DNA of 57,689 nucleotides, taken from an uncultured Pirellula sp. Its GTDB lineage: Bacteria > Planctomycetota > Planctomycetia > Pirellulales > Pirellulaceae. Under the pieces are notes generated by a model. That model saw nothing but the letters and a program-made list of their open reading frames with translations. It did no database searches and was not told where the DNA came from. The stretch is from contig CAIYZV010000108.1 of the NCBI GenBank assembly GCA_903930765.1, positions 1 to 57,689 of the forward strand, written 5' to 3'. The position numbers were made by a program, and so were the translations under genes. Of this stretch, positions 27,557-37,922 are shown in pieces (position 1 is the first letter of the stretch; each line of letters opens with the position of its first letter).

Positions 27557-29647
27557 ATGAATCCTACCTTCTCCACCGATCAATATTCTTCAGAAACCAA
27601 CACCCGCAGCCTAAGAGTTGCAATTGTTGCCTGCACGATTTTTCTCGGTGCCTTCTTGCTCTTTCAAGTCCAACCGATCATGGGCAAGTACATTTTGCCT
27701 TGGTTCGGCGGTAGCCCCGGAGTATGGACCACCTGCATGCTGGTCTTCCAATTGCTCCTCTTCGGAGGATATGCCTACGCGCACACCCTCTCCAGCCTGT
27801 TCGGGCTTCGAACCCAAGCTACCATCCACGCGAGCTTGCTAATCCTTGCCGCTTGCACCCTCCCGATTACTCCGGACGTTTCCTGGAAACCCACCGGCGA
27901 TGAATCCCCGAGCCTTTCGATCATTCTGCTCCTCCTGGCCAAGGTTGGAGCACCTTACTTCATGCTCTCTTCCACTGGTCCGCTGTTACAATCCTGGCTC
28001 GGCCAGACCCGCTGCATCGACCAACCGTATCGACTTTACTCCCTGTCGAATTTCGGCTCGCTCCTCGCCTTGCTCTCGTTTCCTTTTCTGGTCGAACCGA
28101 ACTTATCCTCCTACCAGCAATCTGTTTTGTGGTCCTCATCCTTTATCCTCTACGCAGTGCTCTGTGGGATCATTTCCTACCTGGTTTCCCGCAGTGAGCG
28201 CACGTTGGATCAAAAAGCACTTCCAACCGTCCATGAGAAATACCTGACCCGCGCTCCATTTCCAATCCAAGCGGGTTGGTTCGTCCTAGCTGCCATCGCT
28301 TCGGTTCTGCTCCTGGCTACCACGAATCAAGTCTGCATGGATACGGCGGTGGTGCCCTTCTTGTGGGTTCTCCCGTTAGCGATCTACCTCGTGACTTTCA
28401 TCCTCGCCTTTGAACATGAACGCTGGTACCAACGCCGCCCTTATATCATGCTGGGCTGCATCAGCTTTATCGCTCTCTTCGCTATCAAAGGACTGAATCT
28501 CGAAGTCGATTTGTGGGTTGAAGTCACCGCATATTTTTCTGGACTCTTCTTCTCGTGCATGGTTTGTCACGGCGAGTTGTACCAGCGCCGCCCGCAACCA
28601 CACGAACTTACTCGGTTCTACATCACCATCGCCGCTGGCGGCGCTTTCGGTGGAATCCTGGTCGGCATCATTGCGCCGAGCATCTTTCGGACATTCCTCG
28701 AATGGCAGATTGGCTTACTGAGCGTCATCGCTATCTTCGTCTGGACCTATCTCGATGAGTCGCAAGCATGGAAGAAACGATTCTCCCTCCCCCTCCGATT
28801 AGCAATTGTAACTTTGGTGGTATGCATCACCGTCGCAACAGTGTCCTGGTCGAGCCATCGACCTGGCACACTGAAAGAGACGAGGAACTTTTTTGGGGTA
28901 CTCACCGTGGTAGAGACATCCGATTCCAAAACACATCAACCGATCCGAAAATTGGTCCATGGACGAATCGTCCACGGCAGCCAATTCCTCAACCCAGAAC
29001 TCTGCGCAACCCCGACAACCTACTATTCACGCAACTCTGGGGTCGGGCAACTGCTCCTCTCCTTAAAAACCACGGGTCGAAAGATTGGAGTTGTGGGATT
29101 GGGGGCTGGAACACTCGCAGCCTACGGCCAACCCGGAGATACATTTCGGTTCTACGAAATCAATCCGGACGTCATCGATTTGGCGAATCGCTATTTCCAT
29201 TATCTCCCAGGATGCCCAGCGAAGACAGAAACCATCGTCGGCGATGCGAGACTCCTCTTAGAACGAGAACCAGACCAAGAGTTCGATTGCTTGGTCTTGG
29301 ATGCTTTCAGCGGCGATGCGATCCCCGTTCACTTGCTCACCAGCGAAGCGATCGACACCTATCAGCGACACCTCAAAGATCGAGGTGTATTAGCGATCCA
29401 CATATCCAACCTCTACTTCGATCTTCGTCCGATCGTCGCAGGACTTGCACATCGAGCAGGCATGGAACTGATCGTTATTGAGAACAAGGGAACCACGGAC
29501 AATGCACAAGACTCAACATGGGCGATTCTATCGCGAGATCCGTCCGTTATCGCAAGACTCGATCCAAAGGTACAAAGCGCGAAACCACAGTCTCGATTCG
29601 TTATCTGGACCGATGATCGCAGCAATCTTTTGGAAGTGCTGCGGTAA
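27557..29647 (+). CDS. Fused membrane protein/spermidine synthase-like protein
   Basis: 696 residues; AAGGA lies 5 nt before the ATG. Residues about 15-440 contain about ten to twelve hydrophobic segments with little else recognisable (the MFS-like part of fused MFS/spermidine synthase proteins). Residues about 480-680 are an SAM-dependent spermidine synthase-like domain: GVVGLGAGTLAAYG, then EINPDVIDLA, GDARLLLE and LDAFSGDAIPVHLLT. True spermidine synthase would transfer aminopropyl from decarboxylated SAM; membrane-fused members have unknown substrates. Divergent from the sulfatase across 261 bp. Confidence 0.8.
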   Translation: MNPTFSTDQYSSETNTRSLRVAIVACTIFLGAFLLFQVQPIMGKYILPWFGGSPGVWTTCMLVFQLLLFGGYAYAHTLSSLFGLRTQATIHASLLILAACTLPITPDVSWKPTGDESPSLSIILLLLAKVGAPYFMLSSTGPLLQSWLGQTRCIDQPYRLYSLSNFGSLLALLSFPFLVEPNLSSYQQSVLWSSSFILYAVLCGIISYLVSRSERTLDQKALPTVHEKYLTRAPFPIQAGWFVLAAIASVLLLATTNQVCMDTAVVPFLWVLPLAIYLVTFILAFEHERWYQRRPYIMLGCISFIALFAIKGLNLEVDLWVEVTAYFSGLFFSCMVCHGELYQRRPQPHELTRFYITIAAGGAFGGILVGIIAPSIFRTFLEWQIGLLSVIAIFVWTYLDESQAWKKRFSLPLRLAIVTLVVCITVATVSWSSHRPGTLKETRNFFGVLTVVETSDSKTHQPIRKLVHGRIVHGSQFLNPELCATPTTYYSRNSGVGQLLLSLKTTGRKIGVVGLGAGTLAAYGQPGDTFRFYEINPDVIDLANRYFHYLPGCPAKTETIVGDARLLLEREPDQEFDCLVLDAFSGDAIPVHLLTSEAIDTYQRHLKDRGVLAIHISNLYFDLRPIVAGLAHRAGMELIVIENKGTTDNAQDSTWAILSRDPSVIARLDPKVQSAKPQSRFVIWTDDRSNLLEVLR

Positions 29648-29694
29648 CCCGCACGTCTGTTATCGCGCGGAATCGCCAAACAAGACCTAACGGG

Positions 29695-30411
29695 TTAGGC
29701 CCTCGACTCGCACTTCACCGGCACATCGCCGTAAGCGTGAACTTCATCGCAGATCCGCTTGAGAACAGCCATAGGATCGTTGGAGGCTTGTGCGAATCGA
29801 TCGCTGTCGATCACCAGCGGAGCTCCGATCACAACCAAGGGAGCTCCATAACTCGGGGTGCTGATGGCTTGCTCGAGCGACAGCCCTCCGACCGCTTGAA
29901 CGGGAACGGATACGGCGTCAACAATCTGCCGAAGCTCATCCAACGGATTCGGCGGGCGTTTTCCCGCGGCAGCAATCCCTCGTCGCTCGTCGTAGCCGAT
30001 GTGATGGATGATGTAACCGCAGCCGAGCTCCTCAAGCCGTTTCGCTCCATCGACCATCGAGATGTACCCCAAATTGTCTCCCATGACTCCGATCCCGTAA
30101 TCTCGCCCGGCCTTCACAACGCATTTGATCGTCTCTTCATGTGCTCGGGCCATCACAACGACATGCGTCGCACCCGCCTGGGCCATCATCTCGGCTTCTA
30201 AGTAACCACCGTCCATGGTTTTTAGGTCGGCGACGATGGGGGTATTCGGAAACCGCTCCCGCAATCCGCGGATAGCTCGCAGCCCCTCTGCTAGGATCAA
30301 TGGCGTTCCCGCCTCGAGCCAGTCGATCCCAACTTTCATGGCTTGCTCGGCCGTCGCCAACGCCTCATCGAGATTGGTCAAATCTAACGAAATCTGAACT
30401 TTGGTTTTCAT
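29695..30411 (-). CDS. 3-hexulose-6-phosphate synthase-like, OMPDC superfamily
   Basis: About 238 residues from ATG 30411. The OMPDC/HPS/KGPDC beta-barrel motifs are present: VQISLDL, WLEAGTPLIL, VADLKTMDGG (metal and proton-transfer residues) and IIHHIGYDER. It resembles HPS, including archaeal Fae-fused HPS, more than orotidine decarboxylase. HPS joins formaldehyde to ribulose 5-phosphate, or works in reverse to make ribulose phosphate from hexulose phosphate. No PHI isomerase is seen nearby. It lies 17 nt downstream of the AlaC-type gene on the same strand, so they are probably co-transcribed. Activity assignment is tentative. Confidence 0.75.
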   Translation of the reverse strand: MKTKVQISLDLTNLDEALATAEQAMKVGIDWLEAGTPLILAEGLRAIRGLRERFPNTPIVADLKTMDGGYLEAEMMAQAGATHVVVMARAHEETIKCVVKAGRDYGIGVMGDNLGYISMVDGAKRLEELGCGYIIHHIGYDERRGIAAAGKRPPNPLDELRQIVDAVSVPVQAVGGLSLEQAISTPSYGAPLVVIGAPLVIDSDRFAQASNDPMAVLKRICDEVHAYGDVPVKCESRA

Positions 30412-30428
30412 GCTACACCGACTGTCAT

Positions 30429-31655
30429 CTACGACACGGACTGAAATTGAGGGGAGGATTTTTTGTCGAGACAAACTGCGATCTGCCGTACGGCCTGCCG
30501 TAACCGAGCTTCATTCTCGACCAAGGACATCCGCAGATACCCTTCGCCCGCGGGACCGAATCCACCGCCTGGACTGACCGCCACGTTGCCTTGCTCCAAC
30601 AAATGCATTGCAAAATCGATGGAGTTCATCTGCGATGCCCATGGCTCAGGAATTTTTGCCCAGACAAACATGCCCGCGCGCGGCACCGCCGCTTCCCAGC
30701 CCAAACGGTGCAGCCCTTCGATCAATACATCGCGCCGACCTTGATAGATCAGACTCTGCTTCTCAACCGTCGCTTCCGTGTCTCGCAATGCAACAATCGC
30801 TGCGATCTGAATCGCTTGAAACATCCCATAGTCGTAGTACCCCTTGATCGTCGCCAACCCGCGGATCATTTCGGAATTGCCCGAGCAAAAACCAACACGC
30901 CAGCCAGCCATGTTGTACCCTTTGCTCATGGTCGTGAACTCAACCCCGACATCCTTGGCCCCAGGTGCCGACAAAAAGGAGGGTGGTACGTATCCATCGT
31001 AAGCCACATCCGCGTACGCAAAGTCGCTGATGACCATCAACCCGTAACGCTTGGCCAACTTCACGACATCGACGAAGAACTCCGGCTCCACCGTGACTGT
31101 GGATGGGTTGTGAGGATAATTGATGATCAGGAGTTTCGGTCGCGGATAAAAATGCTCGCAGGTGTACGCGATATTCGACAAGTACTTCTCTGTATTCGCC
31201 ACATCCAGCGACACAACGTTTCCCGATGCCAAAATAACCCCATACATGTGCACAGGGAAAAATGGCGCAGGAATGATCGCCGTGTCACCGGCTCCCATCA
31301 ACGCCAAAAGCATATGTGAGAAACCTTCTTTCGAGCCCAAGCAAGTAATCGTTTCTGTCTCAGGATCCAACCGCACGCCGTACTTGCGCAAATACTTGCT
31401 GGTCAACTCGCGGCGAAGATTCAGAATGCCGTTGCTCTTGGAGTACCCATGGTTCCGAACATCATGCGCAGCCTCAGACAGCTTTTCGATCACCATCGGA
31501 TCGGGTGGGTCCGACGGGTTCCCCATCCCCAAGTCGATAACATCCTGCCCCGCTCGCCGCTTCTGATACAACAGCCCATTGATCCGACCAAAAAGGTAAG
31601 GTGGAAGCCGGTGAACGCGAGGAGCAAACTCAACTCGGAAGGGTACTTCAGTCAT
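30429..31655 (-). CDS. alaC: AlaC-type alanine/branched-chain class I aminotransferase
   Basis: About 408 residues from ATG 31655 (the frame is open to 31700). It closely follows E. coli Ala[49 protein letters not shown], the PLP lysine in [13 protein letters not shown] (about 245) and WAKIPEPW. The enzyme catalyses PLP-dependent transamination, usually pyruvate and glutamate to alanine, with some activity on other amino acids. It precedes the HPS-like gene by 17 nt. I do not see a metabolic link between them. The function class is secure; the gene symbol is by similarity of motifs. Confidence 0.88.
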   Translation of the reverse strand: MTEVPFRVEFAPRVHRLPPYLFGRINGLLYQKRRAGQDVIDLGMGNPSDPPDPMVIEKLSEAAHDVRNHGYSKSNGILNLRRELTSKYLRKYGVRLDPETETITCLGSKEGFSHMLLALMGAGDTAIIPAPFFPVHMYGVILASGNVVSLDVANTEKYLSNIAYTCEHFYPRPKLLIINYPHNPSTVTVEPEFFVDVVKLAKRYGLMVISDFAYADVAYDGYVPPSFLSAPGAKDVGVEFTTMSKGYNMAGWRVGFCSGNSEMIRGLATIKGYYDYGMFQAIQIAAIVALRDTEATVEKQSLIYQGRRDVLIEGLHRLGWEAAVPRAGMFVWAKIPEPWASQMNSIDFAMHLLEQGNVAVSPGGGFGPAGEGYLRMSLVENEARLRQAVRQIAVCLDKKSSPQFQSVS

Positions 31656-31823
31656 TTCGAATCCAAACGTCGGATCAAGGTGCACAGGGCAGATAGCCAT
31701 ACTATTGAGAAACCGGTCGCCGAAATTGCGACCGGTTTCTACCTCATAAGATACGCTTCAGAGCGACGCAACGGAAGATACGACCATCGGCCGACCCCCT
31801 CCGACGCTCTCTATCCCCAAAGC

Positions 31824-33497
31824 TTATGCAGCCTGTTTCAGAAACCCTTCGAGCATTTTGGCTCGAACAGGATTCTGGAGTTTCGCAACGGCTTTGGCTT
31901 CGATCTGCCGCACTCGCTCCCGGGTAACCTTGAAGATCCGCCCGACTTCTTCCAATGTGTAGGAATATCCGTCGGTTAGCCCGTAACGCAAACGGATAAT
32001 TTCACGCTCTCGATACGTCAATGTTTTCAGCAAGGAATCGATTCGATCGCGCAGCACACCGTTCCCTGCATTGCGAACTGGATTATCGCTCGACGGATCT
32101 TCGATGAACTCGCCGAACGCATTGTCTTCTCCCTCGCCAACCGGACGGTCCAAACTGATCGGATGACGCCCGATATCGAGAACTCGTTGCACTTCCTCAA
32201 CGTTGATCTCCGCCACCTCAGCGATTTCATGCACGCTCGGTTCGCGCCGTAGTTGCTGCGTTAATCGCTTTTGAATATTCCGCAACTTAGAAAGAACATC
32301 GATCATGTGAACTGGGATACGGATCGTGCGAGCTTGGTCTGCGATCGCCCTTGTGATCGCTTGTCGGATCCACCATGTCGCATAGGTGGAGAACTTGAAT
32401 CCGCGTCGATACTCATACTTATCCACAGCGCGCATAAGTCCCGTGTTGCCTTCTTGAATTAGGTCCAAGAAACTCAAACCTCGGTTGCGGTACTTCTTTG
32501 CGATGGAAACGACCAAGCGTAGATTTCCGCTCGACAACTGCCGCTTGACCGCTTCGTATTCCTTGAAGTTACGTCGGAACTCTTCAACGCGGGCTCGAAG
32601 AGAACGAGGACTCTCTTGCGTCGTCATGATCAAGTGACGCAATTCCGAGCGAAATCGATTCAACTCCGTCGGGTTGGATTGCGTCTGCTGCAGGTATGCG
32701 ATTCGAGCTTGCAAGAAATCCATTCGCTGCGAGTACTGTTCCAACTGCCGCATCAATGGAATCACACGACGCGACCGAAGCGATAATTCCTCGACGAGCA
32801 CGAGCGACTTCAACCGTCGTCGCTGATAACTCCGCCGAGCCGTGTTTCGATCCGTTTCCGAAGTACTCTTTCGCACAATGGCTTGGAAGTCGCGTCGATT
32901 GTCATCCATGAGCATATCGAGCGTTCTCAAGTTATGCGGCATCCGCGCGCTGACCTGCTCCTTGGTCAATCGCTCCGTCAACGAAACCTTGATGGTACGA
33001 TCGAAAGGCAGAATACCCGCAGCAACCTTGCGCAGAATCTCTACGGTATGACGGAGAGAAAAATCATTTCCGAGGACCGCTCGACGGAATTTTCGGCGAG
33101 TGATTTCAATCTTTTTTGCCAACGAGATTTCTTGCTCGCGGCTCAGCAAAGGAATCTCGCACATTTGGCTCAAATAAAGCCGAATGGGGTCGTTGGTGAG
33201 GCGACTGTTCTCGCTGGTGGTAAGTGGCGCGCTGGAGGCCACCATTCCATTCTCCGTATCATCCATCGCGGCATCCGTATCGCCGCCGCGAAAAATACGA
33301 AGATGGGGAGCCTGAGCAATATCCGCTTGGTCAATGATCTCCACGCCGGCTTGTTCGAGCGCCACGAGCATCTCGTCCAATTGCTCCGCGGTGTTGGCTT
33401 CATCGGGCAAATAGCCGCTGACCTGTTCGTACGTCACGTAACCTTGCTGACGGCCGAGCGCGACCAATTGCTGCAGATCGAGAGATTGCAATTCCAC
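31824..33497 (-). CDS. rpoD: Primary RNA polymerase sigma-70 factor RpoD
   Basis: About 557 residues from GTG 33497, chosen for AAAAGGAG about 9 nt upstream (the frame is open to 33542). The N-terminal 55 residues ([28 protein letters not shown]) are a typical region 1.1. Region 1.2 is [16 protein letters not shown], region 2 is [17 protein letters not shown] with the [15 protein letters not shown] block, region 4.2 is TLEEVGRIF and [10 protein letters not shown]. The 31-bp gap after dnaG is the conserved macromolecular-synthesis operon order seen across bacteria. Compared with the sigma factor at 9265-10920, only this one has region 1.1, so it is the likely essential sigma. Confidence 0.95.
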   Translation of the reverse strand: MELQSLDLQQLVALGRQQGYVTYEQVSGYLPDEANTAEQLDEMLVALEQAGVEIIDQADIAQAPHLRIFRGGDTDAAMDDTENGMVASSAPLTTSENSRLTNDPIRLYLSQMCEIPLLSREQEISLAKKIEITRRKFRRAVLGNDFSLRHTVEILRKVAAGILPFDRTIKVSLTERLTKEQVSARMPHNLRTLDMLMDDNRRDFQAIVRKSTSETDRNTARRSYQRRRLKSLVLVEELSLRSRRVIPLMRQLEQYSQRMDFLQARIAYLQQTQSNPTELNRFRSELRHLIMTTQESPRSLRARVEEFRRNFKEYEAVKRQLSSGNLRLVVSIAKKYRNRGLSFLDLIQEGNTGLMRAVDKYEYRRGFKFSTYATWWIRQAITRAIADQARTIRIPVHMIDVLSKLRNIQKRLTQQLRREPSVHEIAEVAEINVEEVQRVLDIGRHPISLDRPVGEGEDNAFGEFIEDPSSDNPVRNAGNGVLRDRIDSLLKTLTYREREIIRLRYGLTDGYSYTLEEVGRIFKVTRERVRQIEAKAVAKLQNPVRAKMLEGFLKQAA

Positions 33498-33583
33498 GTG
33501 TTCAACTCCTTTTGACAACAGTGCGATGAGCGTTGACGGCACTCACATCCAATGCGGTACCGCTGGGTCAACAACTCGAAAAA

Positions 33584-35551
33584 TCATTCTTCCATACGGA
33601 TAATTCCGTGACGGATTTTGGCATCCTGCAGAACGCTTTGCAGCAGTTCCAACTCCGACTGCGGATCGAGATCCTTCTTCTCGAGCGTTCGAAGCCGCGA
33701 GCGATGATGGGCGACATCTTCTTGATTCCCCAAATGCTCGCACAAGGAATGTAATCGTTCTTCTGCAGTCATTGTCGATTTCGCAGCCTTCCTCGCCGCT
33801 TGATCTTCCAAACTGACTAACAGACTTTTCAGTCGTGGCTCCTCGGTCGCTGACATCACGCTCGGAAAATCGAGCGGATGACCGTCCAACTCCAAATCCA
33901 AATAGAGTTGAAATACATACTTTGCGGTTGAACTTTGAAGCTTGTCCACCGGGAATCGCTCAATCGCGAAGGAGACCAACTCTGGATGGAGCACCAATAT
34001 CTCAAGCAATTCGCATTCGATCGGGAGCAATTCGCTATACCGATACTCTACCGATGCCACGTCGGAAACCGTGCTCGATGGAATACGATCCCCTGCGGGT
34101 ACGTCACGCCGAACCTGTTGCGGCACAGAATTTGAACCAGAAGCTCCCGACGCGCTCTGCGTCGAAGTTGTTCCCTGGTTGGCTTGCTTCCTGAATTGCT
34201 CGATTTGCTTGGCACGCTGGCGAATCGCGTCAAGCCTCAGCCGAATCTCTGTTTGCTCAATCCCGAACTGGCGTCCCAACCGGACCAAAATTTGGTCCTG
34301 ACGCAGCCGAGCCCCATCATTCTCCAGCAGACCTTGTTGGGACACGCGAGCCAGCGAGGAAAGGATGTCTTCGAGAGCTACGTTGGCGCGATGCGTATCG
34401 AGCAACGGATCAAAGCCTTTGCAAACCGTTCGGATCTTATGCTCCAATGCGTCGATGGCACCCGCAATCAACCCTTTTAGGTTTTCACCACCGAATCGGA
34501 GCAGATAATCGCACGGGTCCAAGCCATCCGGCAAAGTGAGTATTCGCAAATCCATCTGCGCTGCTACGAACAGTTCAAGAATCTCGCTGGTGCGACGCTG
34601 ACCCGCTTCATCCCCATCGAGAAGCAGAACCACCGAATCGCAATACCGCTTGAGCAACTTAATGTGGTTTTCCCCCAGCGCAGTACCGCAACACGCAACC
34701 GTATTGGTAATCCCATGCTGAAAGGCCATGATGACGTCGGTGTAACCTTCCATCACGATCGCCTGCCGCGTCTTGCTCATGGTGTCCCGAGCATGATCCA
34801 AGGCATAGAGCGTCTGGTTCTTGTGGTACAACCGGGTCTCATTGCAATTGATGTACTTTGCGCCTTCGTTGGTGGCGCCTGGCAAGATCCGTCCGCCGAC
34901 GGCAATCGGCCGCCCCTGAGGATCGTTGATCGGGAAGATGACCCGCCCACGAAAACGGTCAAACCGCGTCCCTCGTTCACTGCGAGCCGCTAAACCCACG
35001 GATTCCAAATGCTCCATCGACTCGCCAGCACTCGCCCCACGATCGAGCAACCATGACCACGACTCGGGAGCAAACCCGAGCTGAAACTTTTCAATCATTC
35101 CAGACTCGATACCACGCTCCCGAATGTAATCTCGAGCAGCTGCGGCCTCAGGCGACTCGGCAAAGCTCCTATGGTACTCGGCAACAGCCCATTGCATCGC
35201 ATGGTACAGCCCACGCTTGTCCTCGCCAGAATCCCGGCTCCCCTTTCCTTTGCGCTCCTCGAGCGTGATCCCCGCTCGATCCGCCAACATCCGGAGCGCT
35301 TCAGGAAATGTCACACCTTCCTTCTGCATCAAAAAACTAAAAACATCGCCACCCAGATCGCACACCCAGCACTTCCAACTCTGCCGGTCCGGATTGACCT
35401 GCATGCTCGGATGCCGATCATCGTGCCAAGGGCACCTGGCCACAAAACCACGACCCTGCCGGCGCAGCTCCAAGTAGCTGCCGACGACATCGACAATGTT
35501 GACCGCAAGGCGAACGCGATCTTTCGTAGCGTTGTCGAAGTGGATTACCAC
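33584..35551 (-). CDS. dnaG: DNA primase
   Basis: About 655 residues from GTG 35551 (TAGGAG 5 nt upstream). The zinc-binding domain is CPWHDDRHPS and WKCWVCDLGGDVF (Cys40, His43, Cys61, Cys64). The TOPRIM core follows: VMEGYTDVIMAFQHG with its glutamate and LLLDGDEAGQRR with the DxD pair. The C-terminal helical part (about 430-650) would bind the replicative helicase. DnaG makes RNA primers for replication. It is immediately upstream of rpoD. Complete and ordinary; the start is not the longest frame (open to 35590). Confidence 0.95.
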   Translation of the reverse strand: MVIHFDNATKDRVRLAVNIVDVVGSYLELRRQGRGFVARCPWHDDRHPSMQVNPDRQSWKCWVCDLGGDVFSFLMQKEGVTFPEALRMLADRAGITLEERKGKGSRDSGEDKRGLYHAMQWAVAEYHRSFAESPEAAAARDYIRERGIESGMIEKFQLGFAPESWSWLLDRGASAGESMEHLESVGLAARSERGTRFDRFRGRVIFPINDPQGRPIAVGGRILPGATNEGAKYINCNETRLYHKNQTLYALDHARDTMSKTRQAIVMEGYTDVIMAFQHGITNTVACCGTALGENHIKLLKRYCDSVVLLLDGDEAGQRRTSEILELFVAAQMDLRILTLPDGLDPCDYLLRFGGENLKGLIAGAIDALEHKIRTVCKGFDPLLDTHRANVALEDILSSLARVSQQGLLENDGARLRQDQILVRLGRQFGIEQTEIRLRLDAIRQRAKQIEQFRKQANQGTTSTQSASGASGSNSVPQQVRRDVPAGDRIPSSTVSDVASVEYRYSELLPIECELLEILVLHPELVSFAIERFPVDKLQSSTAKYVFQLYLDLELDGHPLDFPSVMSATEEPRLKSLLVSLEDQAARKAAKSTMTAEERLHSLCEHLGNQEDVAHHRSRLRTLEKKDLDPQSELELLQSVLQDAKIRHGIIRMEE

Positions 35552-35948
35552 GTGGTCTCCTAAAAATATGGGTTTACTGCGAATTTGCAATTTGATATCA
35601 GTTCGCGTTGTCCCAAGCCTCTCGGCGGTGAACTGCGGCTCTGTGGCCGCAATCGAACGGCAAGAGGATTATACCCGTGAGATGCCAAAAGCCCGAACAA
35701 TCTCGAAAGACTGCAACGAATCTTCTGTGCAGGTTTGCGGTAAATAAGTTTGCTGGATTGGTTGCAGAATTGGGTCCGTCCGCGTCCAGCGCCGAGCCAT
35801 CCATAGCTCGGGCAAAGAGTATGCCCAACGCCTAGGGGGACCGTCAACTCCACTTCCGCCATTTTATCGAGATTCCGGAAACTCTATAAACCGCCCATTT
35901 GATGGCATTGCAGCTCTAGCGCATCGCTCATCAAGGAGCCTCACGACT
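35552..35948 (-). other. Upstream region of dnaG
   Basis: A gap of about 400 bp between the dnaG start and the stop codon of the zinc-ribbon protein gene. An overlapping frame (35560-35862 minus) would give a Cys/Arg-rich 100-residue protein, but it has no ribosome site and no recognisable composition. I see one small hairpin near 35635 and nothing else I can name. Confidence 0.4.
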
Positions 35949-36917
35949 CTACTTCGCCCCAGAAGCTTTCCCGGAAGAAGCGCCCGTCTTCCACGCTCCC
36001 GGCTGAATACTCTCGCCTCCATTCGGCGTCACCAGTGCATCAAGGACACTTTGCGGCGTTGAGATGGGGAGCTTCAACTCATTCTCGTCGGTGTCGACCG
36101 CTAACACTACATCGCCGTGCAAGCCTCCGATCGACTGCATCGGTTTCTGCAAGACCTTGAGGCCATAAACCGAGATGTCGATGTCACTCGGTTGCGTCCA
36201 TGAGGCTCCGCTATTTCGAGTCTCCACAACCAGTATCGTGGGCTTGTCCTTCGCATCTGCTTTCCCCAATGGGCCTTGAGGGGGAAACAGAGTCCCAGCT
36301 CCCAAAAGTAGACTGTAGTTGGATTCGAAATTGGCCAAGGCATCGTTGGAGTTATCGCTTGCGAATACAGGGGGCATTCGCGAGATCAGCGACGCGTTCG
36401 CGGGACTATCCCACGCCTGATCCTTTTGGAACAATTCGTACTCCGACTCATACCCGAGGAACGGAAGAATGAGAACACGCCACGAATACAACTTGACCCC
36501 ATTCGCGTCAGTCACCGCAGGCGTTGGATAAGTCCCATAGCGTGCACAATACGCATTCAAGGCTTCTGCAATCTGCCGCATGTTGTTCAAATCACGTCGC
36601 TGCGACGCTTCTACAATCGCACTGCGAAACCATGGCACCGCGAAAACACCGACGAGAACACCGGTAAAAACCATGAGCGTCAAAACCGACATGCCAATCG
36701 CAAGCTTGAGATATTTGGGATACGAGCGGGTATCGACCTTTTCTTTGGCAAGTGCCGGTACGCCCGTCTGAATCGATGCCACCAAAGCTCCGCGTGCATC
36801 GCGCGTCGGCATCACAACGTGCCGGCCACAATTCGCACATGGACCGCTCTGGCCCAAGTACTCATCACCCACCTTGGTACGGCTCAAGCAAAATGGGCAA
36901 ACGAACTCGAACGGCAT
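35949..36917 (-). CDS. Zinc-ribbon/transmembrane/DUF1559-like (pseudopilin-like) protein
   Basis: 322 residues. Residues 1-35 hold a zinc ribbon (CPFC at 7-10 and CANC at 27-30). A transmembrane segment lies at about 70-95 (LKLAIGMSVLTLMVFTGVLVGVFAV). The rest (NNMRQIAEALNAYCARYGTYP, then SWRVLILPFLGY) matches DUF1559-like/pseudopilin-related domains that planctomycetes have in large numbers. The ribbon faces the cytoplasm and the pilin-like part lies outside. Role unknown. A 16-bp duplication (36932-36963) lies in its leader. Confidence 0.75.
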   Translation of the reverse strand: MPFEFVCPFCLSRTKVGDEYLGQSGPCANCGRHVVMPTRDARGALVASIQTGVPALAKEKVDTRSYPKYLKLAIGMSVLTLMVFTGVLVGVFAVPWFRSAIVEASQRRDLNNMRQIAEALNAYCARYGTYPTPAVTDANGVKLYSWRVLILPFLGYESEYELFQKDQAWDSPANASLISRMPPVFASDNSNDALANFESNYSLLLGAGTLFPPQGPLGKADAKDKPTILVVETRNSGASWTQPSDIDISVYGLKVLQKPMQSIGGLHGDVVLAVDTDENELKLPISTPQSVLDALVTPNGGESIQPGAWKTGASSGKASGAK

Positions 36918-36931
36918 TTTCGATTCCCCTG

Positions 36932-36963
36932 TCTTCTTGCTCTACTATCTTCTTGCTCTAAAA
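36932..36963. repeat. 16-bp tandem duplication in the leader of the zinc-ribbon gene
   Basis: TCTTCTTGCTCTACTA (36932-36947) is repeated as TCTTCTTGCTCTAAAA (36948-36963). It begins 15 bp upstream of the ATG of the zinc-ribbon protein. Confidence 0.75.
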
Positions 36964-37030
36964 CGACGCATCAATAAAATCCCCGCCACCAATAGATAAT
37001 CTGCGGGAAGATAATCTATGGCACGTTCCA

Positions 37031-37081
37031 ATGGGTAACCCTGTCCAATGGGTAACCCTGTTCAATGGTTAACCCTGTGCA
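37031..37081. repeat. 17-bp tandem repeat, 3 copies
   Basis: ATGGGTAACCCTGTCCA and two close variants follow head to tail at 37031, 37048 and 37065 (the third has GGTTAACC). The array lies just downstream of the stop codon of the methyltransferase gene (minus strand), between that gene and the zinc-ribbon gene's leader. Confidence 0.85.
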
Positions 37082-37084
37082 GCA

Positions 37085-37828
37085 TCACCGCAAGTCCGAC
37101 AGAGGCTTTCGCCCTATGAACTGGTAAAAGGGAGTACGGATCAACGGAAGGTAAGGAACCTTGGCCCTCTGCTCCTCCAGCATGACCGTCTCGAAGTGGC
37201 GCTGCAAGTAGGGCAAATGATCAGGATTCGGGAAGACATTATCGCTCGAAAACCAGACCGGCCAAAAGGACCGGGTCGCCCACCCATGCTTTTTCAGCGA
37301 TGCCGCAGGGTACTTCCTGGCTACATAGAAATCGACAACCCCAATTTTTCCACCCGGCTTCAAGATTCGCAACGCATTGTCGATCGCGGCGAACCAATCG
37401 GGAATCATCGTCAACGAGTACGAAAACGTCACCACATCGGCACTACCCTCAGGTGGCGTCCACGTGGTTGCATCGGCTGTAACCGCGTCAACATTGGACC
37501 AACCATTCTTCGATACGCGTTGCTGCACGACATCCAGCAAACTGGTCGCAAGGTCCACAACGTACACGTGCTCGAACTTGCGGAGAGGGTCCCCCACGAA
37601 CTCGAGATTGGCACCAGTCCCTCCCCCGAAATCAACCCAAGTCCCCTCCCCGGTCTTTCCTAGCGTCTCGTAAACCAACTCCCGACCTTTGAGCAACCGC
37701 TTCCTGAAGTCATCATAATGGGAGGCTTGCCCAGCATAAAAATTCTCCATCCGCTGCGCATGGTCCTTGCCTCGCACAGGTCGCAGAACCAAGTGGTACA
37801 AAATCTTCAGGTCTTTAAGAAAGGACAT
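37085..37828 (-). CDS. SAM-dependent methyltransferase, class I
   Basis: 247 residues. Motif I VDFGGGTGANLEFVG (about 64-78), motif II VVDLATSLLD, DVVTFSYSLTMIPDW as motif IV, and LKPGGKIGVVDFY near 160. The C-terminus (VPYLPLIRTPFYQFIG) is aromatic-rich. It is like enzymes that methylate a lipid head group; the betaine-lipid enzyme BtaB is one candidate, but no BtaA partner is in this window, so that is a weak guess. It lies 94 bp downstream of a membrane protein gene on the same strand. Substrate unknown. Confidence 0.7.
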   Translation of the reverse strand: MSFLKDLKILYHLVLRPVRGKDHAQRMENFYAGQASHYDDFRKRLLKGRELVYETLGKTGEGTWVDFGGGTGANLEFVGDPLRKFEHVYVVDLATSLLDVVQQRVSKNGWSNVDAVTADATTWTPPEGSADVVTFSYSLTMIPDWFAAIDNALRILKPGGKIGVVDFYVARKYPAASLKKHGWATRSFWPVWFSSDNVFPNPDHLPYLQRHFETVMLEEQRAKVPYLPLIRTPFYQFIGRKPLSDLR

Positions 37829-37922
37829 ATTCGCTCGATAAGGCTCGGTTTCGTTGGCGAACCACGCCGTGGTTCTGACCGCAATCCTATCGAATATATC
37901 CGACCGGACCCGAATTGCGAAC

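Noticed and set aside
35560-35862. 100-residue minus-strand frame upstream of dnaG
   Set aside because: No ribosome site, no recognisable domain, overlaps the dnaG leader.
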